Positions 20,762 to 29,680 of a stretch of DNA of 64,000 nucleotides are shown piece after piece (the first letter of the stretch is position 1; each line of letters begins with the position of its first letter). The stretch comes from Tritrichomonas musculus. Taxonomy: Eukaryota > Parabasalia > Tritrichomonadida > Tritrichomonadidae. The notes under the pieces were generated by a model, which saw only the letters and a program-made list of their open reading frames with translations, had not been told where the DNA came from and searched no databases. Location of the stretch: NCBI GenBank assembly GCA_039105265.1, contig JAPFFF010000019.1:434001-498000 (forward strand), in the 5' to 3' direction. A program made the position numbers and the translations under genes.

Positions 20762-23700
20762 ATGCTGACTAAATTTAAGGGCGATATTCAATTTAAAGTA
20801 GATGGTAAAACATATTTAGGTTCTCAATTGTTAACATCAAAATCGAATGAGTTTGAAACTGTTGAAGGTTTTTCTGATTATCATGTGACTAGAGATGCAT
20901 TAACTGAAGATGAATTTAATTTTGATACTAATGTTATGAAAAGATTAAATATTGACATGAACCAAGAAGATATCACAAAATTATTACAAATCGATGAAAA
21001 GACTGAAGTGTTTAAAATAAATTTAAGAAAAAATGTTTTTATCGATATTGAAGGAAATTATATTCATCAATTATCAATTTACATTATTAATAAGCATTTT
21101 GTATGTCCAGGAATTTTTATAGTTGAAGATAATAAAGTTAATATTAATGAACATAATTCTCAATATCCTTTTTTAGCTGTTGATAAGAATTTAAATCTTG
21201 ATTTGAAATCTTTGTACATTAATGGTGAAATTAGTATTATTTATCAATTACCATTAACACATTTGAAATCAACATTACCTTCCATCAAATGTGATATCAT
21301 AGATTCTAGAAATAGTTTGAAATTACATGAATCTGATAACTTATATTTATACAAACCAAGTGTCATAACCGAAGAAACATTGACTGATAATATTGATGTA
21401 TATACAATGAAATGGACAATTCCTACTGATTATAGTATTCCTGACGGTTTAAAATTTGAATTTAAAGAACATTGTTTTGGAAATATTTGGACTTATATTT
21501 ATAGTAATGGAAGATGGACTGGGAATAATATTAAAGGTCGAATAAATGGTAAAATTATAAATAAAAGAAATGAACAAGAATCAGGTAAAAGTCAAACAAA
21601 ATATCAAGAAAGAGATGGAGCGTTAATTATGATTAAAAGAACTCCAATAAATATTTTGGTAGGTACTAATCAGAACGAATGGGAAACAAACATCTTTGAA
21701 AAATTAAAAAGAATTTGGGATATTGAATCGAAAGTATTATTAAAAGATGGTACAATCGAAAAAGGTGATAAATATGGTTTAAATTTTGATGTTGAAGTTT
21801 GGTTACCAAAATATTTAGAAGGTGATGTTATTTATAATTGTGCTTCGGTTCATGCTTATATTAATGGTTATTCAACGAAAAAAGATAGTTTGAATTTTTC
21901 AAATTGGGAAAGAGTATATTTAGATTTCAAAATTGATTCTCCAAAATATAATAATCGATTAAGTTTTATTCCTGAAAATTTGTATACAGGTACTGCTGAT
22001 TATGATAAAAATTATATGAGTTTAAAAGGTGATTTAGATACAATTGAAAAATTAACTTATGATTATTCATCTCGACATGGAATTGAGAATCAAGATTTAG
22101 TATTATATTTAAGAAAAGATTTAGTAGATCCAATTGAAGAAATTAATTGGGATAAAAATACTAATCCATTTGAATATATAATTAATCAACAATATTATGA
22201 AGTGAGTCCAAATCCAAATGCAGCAACTACTTTATATACTGATTACAACATAACTTCATCAAAAATTATTACAGCTGACAATATTACAACAATGAGATCA
22301 GATTTAAATTTAGTTTCAAATACGATTGATGTTGTTTCTGTTGATGTTGATAATTTAGATAAATCCGTTGAAAATTTAAAAACAAGAATGACTCTAACTG
22401 AAAAAATAACTGAAAAATTAGAAGCTGATGTTGATAAAATTAGATTAAGACAAAATATTCAAATGGTAGCTGGTTTGATAGGTTTTAGTGCAAAAGGTAT
22501 ATCATTTGGTATAAAAAGTATTTCTGGTGTTGTAAGTAATATGTGGAAAGCTTGGGTAGAATCAAATGCAGAAATGGAATTAGCAGATTTATCAAGAAGT
22601 GATGGAGTTTCATTATCTGGTGTAAGAAATTGGTGTGAATCTGGTGCAACAACAATTCCAATATTTGATGAAAAAGAAGAAGAACAAATTTTAACAGTAG
22701 GTGGTGGAAAACAATTATGTTATTCATTTAGAGATTCAATGAAGAAACCTTTATTGAAAATTGTAGATAAAATTGAGGAAATTGAAAGTGATTATATTTC
22801 CAGAAGTGAACTAACAAGAATGGATACAATTGATATAGTTATCAAAGTTAATGAAATGGATGTTCCAATAATTTTAACTGCAGAAGAAGAATTAAAAAAT
22901 GGTATTTGTGTATTTAAATTATTCACCTCTGAAGGTCAAAAACGAGTTTATATCAAAATTGAACAAGGTACAATAACTGATTATAAAGGAGTTGATACAA
23001 CAACAACAATAGATAGCATCACAATTGAAGGTCTTCCAAAATCTGAAGAATATCGTACAAAATATTTATCATGGATTGATAAATCAGGAAAAACAATTAC
23101 CTTGACTGGAGAAAATACAGATGCTAAATTAATTGGTTGTGTTATTGAAAAGAATACATTTATTAGACTTTTAGTTGAGAAAACTCCAGCTGATATTGCT
23201 TTTCTATCTGATATTGAAGCTTTAGATGAAAAAATAAATGCATTAGCAGTAAATAGTCATCAAAATGATGTTGCAATGTTGAGTCTTGAATATCCAACAA
23301 CTGACGAAGTAAATACTGCTTTAGAAACTATTCAACAAGAATTAGCTAAGAAACCAAATATTGAAGAATTATATACGAAAGAAGAAGCGGATGCAAAATA
23401 TGCTTTGAAAAGTGAAATCCCTGAAATTCCTGATGATTATGCGACAATCGACGATCTGGATCAATATGCCTTGAAGAAAGACGTCTCCAAATATCGAGAG
23501 AAAAAGGATTTAATATATAAAGATGCTGTCGATGTGCCTTTTGAAAATGTCCGAGATAGTTCAGGAAGGTGGGAAGCCAAAATAAAAATGACTAGGGGAA
23601 CTCGTCTTGTTGGAACGATTACTGATGCTGGTGTGGTCAAGAATTTTGATTTTCTGTTTGATTATAATGAAAATGTACCTGAGAATTCCGATATTTATTA

Positions 23701-24763
23701 CAGTATAGAAATTGATGGAACAACTTATAACATAAATTATTATCCAAATGAGAGCAATGATTGGCGCTTTTTTATCGAAAGTGAAACAGGAGAATTAGAT
23801 ACCAAATTAAAACTAGCGGAAAAAATAATTAAACAAGATGAAATAGTTTTGAAAACAGATAATCGAATCGATTTAGAGAAAACTTTTGAGAATGCTTTGG
23901 TTGAATTCATCAAAAATGATAGATATAAGAATATTTCTGATAATCCAAAAACATATATTGGTTATTTCTATTTTGTTAATGGAGAATTTGAACTCAGATT
24001 TAAATTTATTCCAAGGAATTATGATGACAAATATATGATTTTTCAATATGATTCTGCTGATGGTGAATTTTGCATTGTATTGCTATTGAACTTTTATTCA
24101 AACTCTGGAACATTCATCATTTTTTCAAAAGTTGGAGAATTTAAATATAGAATCGTGAAAGATTTAACCATTGAAACTGTTTATGATGAAAAATATAGAA
24201 ATAATGTTTCAAAAGTTTATTGTACCTTTGATGGATTTGGAAATATTAGTTCGTCTGTTGATGATTATATGGAAGACATAAATGGTTATTCTGATATTAA
24301 ATATTTCAAAGTTGTTAGATCAAATGAAAAATATCCTGTTGAAGATGTTCTTGGATTATTTATGGACTTCTTTGTTTCATTCAAGAATCATAAAGATGAA
24401 GAAAATGAATGGAAAATATTTTATTCTGGCTTTGTTGATTGTGATATTCAATGGATTGATGAATTAACAGGAATCAATTATGATTCACACAAAAATATTT
24501 TAACGATTAGTGTCGAGTTCGATTCTGATGCATATGAATTGTTAATAATATTTAAAGAGAAGAGTGGTGAAAAACATTTTGTGAGAATTCTCCACGGATC
24601 AAAGATTGCTTTACTCGATGAAATATATGGATCAAAGAAAGTAAAAGTTGTTCAATATCAAGCTACAGATGATAAATATGACTTTAATGTAAGAATGAAT
24701 TTAGATCAATATCTAGACAGACAGATTTACATTAAGCAATTGAAATGGAATGTGTATCAATAA
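20762..24763 (+). CDS. Fibre-like structural protein 2 (1,333 residues)
   Basis: The ATG at 20762 gives MLTKFKGDIQFKVDGKTYLG. The N-terminal 500 residues are beta-rich. A coiled coil lies at about 515-565, directly followed by a Gly/Ile-rich hydrophobic segment (VAGLIGFSAKGISFGIKSIS) that could insert in a membrane. Near residues 870-905 is YTKEEADAKYALKSEIP followed by YATIDDLDQYALKKDVSKY, a short repeat strongly like those in bacteriophage tail-fibre proteins. The C-terminal 400 residues look like a globular beta domain. I infer a virion attachment or penetration fibre. The gene looks whole and lies head-to-tail with fibre-like gene 1. Confidence 0.65.
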   Translation: MLTKFKGDIQFKVDGKTYLGSQLLTSKSNEFETVEGFSDYHVTRDALTEDEFNFDTNVMKRLNIDMNQEDITKLLQIDEKTEVFKINLRKNVFIDIEGNYIHQLSIYIINKHFVCPGIFIVEDNKVNINEHNSQYPFLAVDKNLNLDLKSLYINGEISIIYQLPLTHLKSTLPSIKCDIIDSRNSLKLHESDNLYLYKPSVITEETLTDNIDVYTMKWTIPTDYSIPDGLKFEFKEHCFGNIWTYIYSNGRWTGNNIKGRINGKIINKRNEQESGKSQTKYQERDGALIMIKRTPINILVGTNQNEWETNIFEKLKRIWDIESKVLLKDGTIEKGDKYGLNFDVEVWLPKYLEGDVIYNCASVHAYINGYSTKKDSLNFSNWERVYLDFKIDSPKYNNRLSFIPENLYTGTADYDKNYMSLKGDLDTIEKLTYDYSSRHGIENQDLVLYLRKDLVDPIEEINWDKNTNPFEYIINQQYYEVSPNPNAATTLYTDYNITSSKIITADNITTMRSDLNLVSNTIDVVSVDVDNLDKSVENLKTRMTLTEKITEKLEADVDKIRLRQNIQMVAGLIGFSAKGISFGIKSISGVVSNMWKAWVESNAEMELADLSRSDGVSLSGVRNWCESGATTIPIFDEKEEEQILTVGGGKQLCYSFRDSMKKPLLKIVDKIEEIESDYISRSELTRMDTIDIVIKVNEMDVPIILTAEEELKNGICVFKLFTSEGQKRVYIKIEQGTITDYKGVDTTTTIDSITIEGLPKSEEYRTKYLSWIDKSGKTITLTGENTDAKLIGCVIEKNTFIRLLVEKTPADIAFLSDIEALDEKINALAVNSHQNDVAMLSLEYPTTDEVNTALETIQQELAKKPNIEELYTKEEADAKYALKSEIPEIPDDYATIDDLDQYALKKDVSKYREKKDLIYKDAVDVPFENVRDSSGRWEAKIKMTRGTRLVGTITDAGVVKNFDFLFDYNENVPENSDIYYSIEIDGTTYNINYYPNESNDWRFFIESETGELDTKLKLAEKIIKQDEIVLKTDNRIDLEKTFENALVEFIKNDRYKNISDNPKTYIGYFYFVNGEFELRFKFIPRNYDDKYMIFQYDSADGEFCIVLLLNFYSNSGTFIIFSKVGEFKYRIVKDLTIETVYDEKYRNNVSKVYCTFDGFGNISSSVDDYMEDINGYSDIKYFKVVRSNEKYPVEDVLGLFMDFFVSFKNHKDEENEWKIFYSGFVDCDIQWIDELTGINYDSHKNILTISVEFDSDAYELLIIFKEKSGEKHFVRILHGSKIALLDEIYGSKKVKVVQYQATDDKYDFNVRMNLDQYLDRQIYIKQLKWNVYQ

Positions 24764-24773
24764 AAGTTCGATC

Positions 24774-25307
24774 TTATACAACAACATATTTCAAACAAAG
24801 ATGATAAACATTAACTAAATCATTAAATTCTTTGTTATAAACTTGTTTGAAATCTGTTACCATTTCACCATCTTCATTAATTATTTTTATTGCTTCAATT
24901 TTTCGAATAGGTGATGCTTTAGATGCACAACATTTAATATCTTCATCAATATAAATTTCTACAGATGAACAATTTTTACCTAATATTGTTTTGATTATTT
25001 CTTGTAAACTTGCAATTGGTATAATAATACAATTTTTAGATATTAAATTCGAAATTAAAGCTTTATCTTGATCTAATAATATTTTTGCATATGTTTCTAA
25101 AATTAAATATTTAACATCTTTTTCAATTTCAATATTTTTGATATCAGGTAATTCAATTTCACGAGTTATAACAATATCTTCTTTCCCATCATCTCTTTTA
25201 TTAATTATTATATTATTTGTTAAGTTGTTTGTACTTTGACTAGCTGCTGAAGGCTCTAACGAAATATTAGCATTTACTCCTGCATTCGCTGCTCTTTTCT
25301 TAATCAT
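24774..25307 (-). CDS. Unknown Polinton protein (177 residues)
   Basis: The protein begins with a basic, Ala/Asn/Ser-rich 40-residue tail (MIKKRAANAGVNANISLEPS). A folded alpha/beta region follows, with strands such as SVEIYIDEDIKC and two cysteines (CC) near residue 127. It converges tail-to-tail on the second fibre gene with a gap of 10 bp. I recognise no family; the position at the end of the virion block suggests a structural or accessory role. Confidence 0.65.
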   Translation of the reverse strand: MIKKRAANAGVNANISLEPSAASQSTNNLTNNIIINKRDDGKEDIVITREIELPDIKNIEIEKDVKYLILETYAKILLDQDKALISNLISKNCIIIPIASLQEIIKTILGKNCSSVEIYIDEDIKCCASKASPIRKIEAIKIINEDGEMVTDFKQVYNKEFNDLVNVYHLCLKYVVV

Positions 25308-25327
25308 TTTTGAGTTTCTGAAAAAAT

Positions 25328-25593
25328 TTATGAAATTTGAAAATACTTTTTGATGACTAATGTGCGATCTAATGTTTGTTTCATCCTAAATATAATATCT
25401 TCAAGTTCATTAAAATCTGTTTCTATTTCTTTTTCTATAACACTTATATTTTTGAAATATTCATACATTCACAAGATTCAGTAAAACTATCTGTATTCAT
25501 AAATGTATCAAATAATTCACTTTTGATTTCACTAAATAAATGTCTTAATTCTTGTCTATCGTCCTTTAAAGCTTTTGGTAATGATAAAGTCAT
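25328..25593 (-). pseudogene. Small helical protein gene, broken
   Basis: From the ATG at 25593 (MTLSLPKALKDDRQELRHLF) a small charged helical protein is encoded. Similar helical coding potential continues to about 25328, so the frame looks broken, with about one break. There is no recognisable family. It sits between two other small minus-strand genes of the core-protein block. Confidence 0.4.
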
Positions 25594-25616
25594 TTTTTTA
25601 AAAATAAATAAAAAGA

Positions 25617-25727
25617 ATGGCATTTGGAAGTTTTAATAAAAAAATTAGTGCTAAACCAGCAGTCTTATTAAATCCAAGAAAAGATCCAAATATTTTCAAT
25701 AAGCCAATATTTCAACCTTTATCTTGA
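25617..25727 (+). CDS. Possible tiny protein (36 residues), MAFGS N-terminus
   Basis: ATG at 25617 opens MAFGSFNKKISAKPAVLL and runs 36 residues, overlapping the 3' end of the minus-strand gene at 25712. Its N-terminus resembles that of the amphipathic protein at 13035-13316 (MAFGSWIKKIGEK), which is the main reason to list it. It is short, so chance cannot be excluded. Confidence 0.3.
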   Translation: MAFGSFNKKISAKPAVLLNPRKDPNIFNKPIFQPLS

Positions 25728-25948
25728 TTTCTAAAATCATGAAATCGAATTGGTCCAATTGGATGAAGTGTTTTTTTGGGATAAATTTTTTGTATTTCTT
25801 TTCGAAGATTTCTATTTTCATTCTTTGGAAAATACATCAATGCCAATGAACCTTTTTCATCAAGAAGAAACGGTTTTCTAGAACCATCATCGTCAATAAC
25901 CCAAATTATTTTCCACTTTGACTTGTGTACATATCGTTGACCTTTCAT
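25712..25948 (-). CDS. Small basic unknown protein (78 residues)
   Basis: This compact protein is rich in Trp, Lys and aromatic residues (KSKWKIIWVIDDDGSRKPFL, then IYPKKTLHPIGPIRFHDF). Its ATG directly follows the stop of the upstream minus-strand frame, so the two are packed without a spacer. A small beta-barrel nucleic-acid-binding fold is conceivable, but I see no diagnostic motif. Confidence 0.5.
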   Translation of the reverse strand: MKGQRYVHKSKWKIIWVIDDDGSRKPFLLDEKGSLALMYFPKNENRNLRKEIQKIYPKKTLHPIGPIRFHDFRNQDKG

Positions 25949-26470
25949 TTATTTTTTTGGTCGACCAGATTGCCCTTTAACCGTTTTATCTAAATCTTTT
26001 AATTGTTTGATAGTTGCACCTTCAGGAATTGGAATTCCTTTCCTTTCTAATTTCTTGACCATCTCATTATATATCTCATCTTTGGACCTCCATTTTCCTT
26101 TTTGTTTTGGTTTTTGTTTTTGTTTTGGTTGATTTGAATTGGTTATTCTCAGATCATCTTCAATTGGAACATAATTATAATCAATTTCGACTATTGGTTC
26201 TTGTTTTGGTAATTCAGATGGTGGATTATCAAAATAATTATCTTCAAAATCAGATTGTGGATTATCAAAATAATTATCATAAAATTCAGGATTATCATCA
26301 TATTGAGTTCTTAACGGTGACTCTTTTTGAACCGTTTTTGTTGGTTTTATTGAATCTTGAATAATATTTTGTTTGAATTTCTCAATATTTGGAAGAGTTG
26401 TAATAACTTGTTTTTGTTTTTGTTTTGGTTCTGGTTTTTGTATTGGAAGATTTACATGAACTACGTTAGA
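25949..26470 (-). pseudogene. Gln/Lys/Pro-rich protein gene, looks broken
   Basis: An open stretch of about 170 codons encodes a low-complexity protein with KQKQKQ and PKQKQKPKQ tracts, an acidic NPQSDFEDNYFDNP repeat seen twice, and a basic C-terminal domain (WRSKDEIYNEMVKKLERKGI) ending GQSGRPKK. The frame looks broken, with about one break. Composition matches the other basic proteins between 26 and 29 kb, and I infer a former DNA-binding core protein. Confidence 0.4.
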
Positions 26471-27910
26471 GTTTTTTTTTGCTCATTTAATCTTTTCACC
26501 ATTGTTTGAGCATATTGTGATCGATTAGATAATGAAGGTCTTTGAGTTTGAGTACCGACTGCATCATTTGTTTCTGTTATTGGTGGTTGCACAGGTTCGC
26601 TAACGCTCACTGGCGGTGGAGGTGGAGGAGGAATGGGTGTTCCTACTGCCACATTTGTTTCAGTTATTGGTTTTTGTTTTCTTTCTCTCTTTTTATATAC
26701 TAGATTATTTGATTCAATTAATTCAATAATTTCTTTTCTTTTTGTTGATGCATCAAATTCAATCCCATTTCTTCTTAACAATCTTCGAAGACTATCAATT
26801 TTAATTCCTTTATATTTTTCTCTCAATTCTTGATTTCTTTGTTTTGCTTCAGATAGCGGTTTTTTCGGTTTTGGCTCACTATCTTTCGCCTTTTTCGGTT
26901 TTGTTTGTTTCTTCTCTTTCGCATCAACAAAATCTTTTGCTCTAGGAACATTTGCTTTTGAATTCTTTTTTGTTTGTTTCTTCTCTTTCGCTTCAACAAA
27001 ATCTTTTGCTCTAGGAACATTTTCTTGTTTCGTCTTTTTTGATTTTTTCCCAAATTTACCTTTTGCTATATCTTTCATTGTTTGGGCTAAATCCATTCTT
27101 GTTGCATCTGCTGGAATTGGATTGAGCTCAACATCTTCTAAGTCTATAGAATTGATTGCATTAAATAAAGTTCCATAAGATAAATATTGATATCGACCTT
27201 TTTGAATACAATCTGCTTCATGTAACCAGATATTTAATTTTTCGTCATCTGTATTGTTATCTACTTTATATCCTAATTTTTGTAATTTTTCTATTCTTTT
27301 AGCTTTTGGTATTTCACCATATTTTGCTATCATTTTATATATTTTATCTAATCTTTTCTTCTCTTTCGCATCAACATAATCTTTTACTCTAGGAACATTT
27401 GCTCTTGTTCGCCTTTTTTGGCTTTGGCTCATTTTCTTTCGCCTTTTTTGGCTTTGGCTCATTTTCTTTCGCCTTTTTTGGCTTTGGCTCATTTTCTTTC
27501 GCCTTTTTTGGCTTTGGCTCATTTTCTTTCGACTGTAACTGTGGTGGAATTCCTCCTTTGAGTACCCATTCCATCTTCTCTTGTTTTTTCTCTCCTGCTT
27601 TCTTTTTTCGTTTCCAAGCTAATGCTGCATTCAGGTCATCAGAATGAGCTTTTTTGACTTCTTGAGCTACAATTTTTGTTCCTTTTTTCCTTTTTGCCCA
27701 TTCTCTTGGAGTAAAAACATATTCATGAACTCCTTTGATTACATGAACCAAATTATCAACTGTTTTGATTCTATAATATCTATCATCAGTAAAAGAATAA
27801 CTATCTCCTTTTCCAACATCTGTTCTCATTTTGGCATTTGATATTTGTTTCATTAATTTTTTCGCTTCTGATGTTGTATTTGATCGTGTTGTATTCACTT
27901 TTTTTGACAT
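26461..27910 (-). pseudogene. Basic repeat protein with SAP/HeH-like domain, looks broken
   Basis: This region encodes Lys-rich protein sequence starting MSKKVNTTRSNTTSEAKKLM. It includes four tandem KENEPKPKKA-type decapeptides, three copies of NVPR(A/V)KD(F/Y)V(D/E)AKEKK, and a helix-extension-helix stretch (YKGIKIDSLRRLLRRNGIEF) typical of SAP/HeH DNA-binding modules. A Pro run and a Gln/Ser-rich tail follow. It looks broken, with about one break. The make-up suggests a genome-condensing or core protein. The VPRAKD motif recurs in the gene at 44212-46539. Confidence 0.55.
27411..27530. repeat. Four exact 30-bp tandem repeats inside a basic-protein gene
   Basis: The unit GCCTTTTTTGGCTTTGGCTC plus ten more bases occurs four times in a row with no mismatch seen. 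Read on the minus strand it encodes a Lys/Pro/Glu/Asn decapeptide. Exact identity suggests recent expansion by slippage or unequal exchange. Confidence 0.9.
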
Positions 27911-27950
27911 TTTTACTTACAAAAATAATATCGAATTTCAATTTTTAAAT

Positions 27951-28529
27951 TTAATTCTTTGTTCTTCTTTTATATCCTTTTTGTGGTCCTGGTTTCTTTC
28001 TAGGTGTTCCATCTTTTTTCAATTCTCCTTTCTTTTGTCCTTTATCTGATCTTGTTTTTCTTGGTAATCGAGGTCCATAATGTCTTTCTCGTGGTTTTCT
28101 TGTTCCATTCGGTTTTTTCCTTGGTTGTCTTGGTTTATTTGATGTTTTTCTTTTATTTTTATATCCTGTTTCTGCCCAACGTGCAAGAATTGCTTGTAAT
28201 GTTTCTTTTGTATCATCAGGTGAAAAATGGATTCCTTCTTTTCTCGCAAAATCTTGTAAATCTTTTAAATTAACATGTGACCAATCATAAGCAGGTAGAT
28301 CTAAATATTTTCTTGGTGTCTTTGGAGCTGGAGCTGCTGTTGCTTCTACTACATCAGCTGCTGCTTGCATTGCTTCTCCTGCTTGATTTAATACCTTTGC
28401 TGTTGATTTTTTGATTTTGATATCAGATAATGTCTTCGCTGAGGTTGTTGTTGGTGGTGGTCCTGTTGCGAATTTTATATTCCTTGCACGTCTAGCGTTT
28501 TTTCCTGGATTGTTTTTTTTCGATACCAT
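27951..28529 (-). CDS. Basic core-like protein with HeH/SAP-like motif (192 residues)
   Basis: The N-terminal third is basic with TGPPPTTT and an Ala-rich helix (GEAMQAAADVVEATAAPAP). The centre has VNLKDLQDFARKEGIHFSPD followed by a second helix, a helix-extension-helix pattern shared by SAP, LEM and HeH domains that bind DNA or chromatin. The last 75 residues are extremely basic with KPGPQKGYKRR-type motifs, like histone H1 tails or adenovirus core proteins. I infer a DNA-packaging virion core protein. The gene looks whole. Confidence 0.6.
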   Translation of the reverse strand: MVSKKNNPGKNARRARNIKFATGPPPTTTSAKTLSDIKIKKSTAKVLNQAGEAMQAAADVVEATAAPAPKTPRKYLDLPAYDWSHVNLKDLQDFARKEGIHFSPDDTKETLQAILARWAETGYKNKRKTSNKPRQPRKKPNGTRKPRERHYGPRLPRKTRSDKGQKKGELKKDGTPRKKPGPQKGYKRRTKN

Positions 28530-28577
28530 CTTTTATTTTTGATTTTTCATTAAATTATCAAAAAATAAAATTATTTT

Positions 28578-28826
28578 TTATCGTTCTTTTCTTCGATCCT
28601 TTTTATCTTTTTTGAGCTTGGTTTTGATATGGATTGTATTCCGAAATGATCTTGGTGATGGTTTATACAAATCCGTATACCATGCTGGGAGTACAAGTTC
28701 TTTTATTGCTTTTGGAGGTCCTGTTGCTTTTGATGATCCTGATTTGACTGTAAAGATCATTACGGGGTTTGCTGGGGGTCGTGCTTTCTTTTTCGGTGTC
28801 GTCCTTCTTTGTTTTTTTACTGGCAT
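28578..28826 (-). CDS. Small highly basic core-like protein (82 residues)
   Basis: The protein opens MPVKKQRRTTPKKKARPPAN and closes KTKLKKDKKDRRKER, with a short hydrophobic middle (KELVLPAWYTDLYKP). Such charge suits DNA condensation, comparable in kind to adenovirus pVII or mu, though no alignment is claimed. It is the second basic gene in a minus-strand series with A/T-rich leaders. Confidence 0.55.
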   Translation of the reverse strand: MPVKKQRRTTPKKKARPPANPVMIFTVKSGSSKATGPPKAIKELVLPAWYTDLYKPSPRSFRNTIHIKTKLKKDKKDRRKER

Positions 28827-28864
28827 TTGATTCTTTCATTAAAATTAATTTTTCAAAAAACTAA

Positions 28865-29113
28865 TTACATCAAACCTATTTCCAGTTCTAACTTCTCTAA
28901 TATAAATTGCTCTAACATATTAATGAAATGAGTATCAATTTGATTAGCAATTCTTAAATTTAAAACAATTCTTTGATCAAATAGTCCAATTGATTTATTG
29001 AATATTTCATTCATCCAATAATTTTTCATTTCTTGTGAATTTGCAAATCTCCATTCCAATATTAAGAATAACGTATCATTAATTTCTTTGAGTTCATTCT
29101 TGATGTAATTCAT
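28865..29113 (-). CDS. Small helical protein (82 residues)
   Basis: The predicted protein is nearly all helix with regularly spaced hydrophobics (MNYIKNELKEINDTLFLILE, then LEQFILEKLELEIGLM). Its start overlaps the end of the next upstream minus-strand gene by 20 bp, which suggests compact packing in one transcription unit or separate short transcripts. Family unknown. Confidence 0.55.
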   Translation of the reverse strand: MNYIKNELKEINDTLFLILEWRFANSQEMKNYWMNEIFNKSIGLFDQRIVLNLRIANQIDTHFINMLEQFILEKLELEIGLM

Positions 29114-29435
29114 TTTCTATCTCATTAAAATCTTCTTCATTTTCATTTTCCTCTTCTCCATTTTCAGGATCTTCAAAAGTTTTATTTAAGTTATCAACAC
29201 TCTTTGATTTTGTTATTTTTCTATTTCCTCCTTTCAAATGTGGTCTTGATGGCCTATCTTTTTTCATCCAATCTGACCACCTTACTGAAAATTCATTACC
29301 TTCATATAAATAATGAATACGAATATCTCCTCTTTTGTAATCATCTAATAATATACAATTTTCTTTAGCCATTTCTTCTCTCACTTTTTGAGTATTCCAA
29401 CGGATCCTAGTCTTTGTCATATATTTTTGAGACAA
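29094..29435 (-). CDS. Small protein with possible treble-clef/NUMOD-like module
   Basis: Residues about 25-75 read CILLDDYKRGDIRIHYLYEG, then EFSVRWSDWMKKDRPSRPHL. This resembles the short beta-hairpin repeats that accompany homing-type nucleases and occur in large DNA virus proteins (leu-x-x-tyr, ile-x-tyr, trp-x-x-trp, Arg-Pro-His-Leu). The C-terminal third is acidic. The second Met (MTKTRIRWN) is an equally good start. A DNA-binding role is a low-confidence inference. Confidence 0.5.
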   Translation of the reverse strand: MSQKYMTKTRIRWNTQKVREEMAKENCILLDDYKRGDIRIHYLYEGNEFSVRWSDWMKKDRPSRPHLKGGNRKITKSKSVDNLNKTFEDPENGEEENENEEDFNEIENELHQE

Positions 29436-29471
29436 AATAAAAAATTAAAAAAATTAAAAAAACGGTTAGAT

Positions 29472-29482
29472 CGGTTTTGACA
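29472..29482 (+). promoter_or_regulatory. GGTTTTGACA-class promoter motif
   Basis: CGGTTTTGACA is followed by GACCATTTTTATT and then the ATG of the 58-residue membrane protein, 14 bp downstream. The CCATTTTT part fits a trichomonad TCA-type initiator. Confidence 0.55.
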
Positions 29483-29496
29483 GACCATTTTTATTA

Positions 29497-29673
29497 ATGT
29501 CTGAACCATTGATTGATCTCTCAGGAACAGAAAGAATTGAACACCGTGATGATAATTCCTGTTGTCCTTGTGATTCTCCACCTCCTAATTGGTGTTTATG
29601 GACTCTTGTTGTTCTCTTTATTTTGAACATTTGCTTTGGTCTTCTCGAATACTTTTTAAGTTTAGGTAAGTAA
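29497..29673 (+). CDS. Small single-pass membrane protein (58 residues)
   Basis: The frame begins MSEPLIDLSGTERIEHRDDN, continues with a Cys/Pro cluster (CCPCDSPPPNWC), and then a single membrane span (LWTLVVLFILNICFGLLEYF) ending at Lys before TAA. A GGTTTTGACA-class promoter lies 14 bp before the ATG, in the same spacing as other genes of this block, which marks this strand as the true coding strand. The stop falls 7 bp before the end of the convergent polymerase gene. The role is unknown; a membrane or virion peptide is possible. Confidence 0.6.
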   Translation: MSEPLIDLSGTERIEHRDDNSCCPCDSPPPNWCLWTLVVLFILNICFGLLEYFLSLGK

Positions 29674-29680
29674 ACAATCA

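Noticed and set aside
17581-24763. Bacterial prophage because of tail-fibre-like repeats
   Set aside because: The surrounding genes are Polinton hallmarks, promoters and stop signals are trichomonad-like, and there are no phage head, tail-tube or lysis genes.
27411-27530. CRISPR-like array of 30-bp units
   Set aside because: The units are contiguous, with no spacers, and encode a Lys/Pro-rich decapeptide within a eukaryotic element gene.
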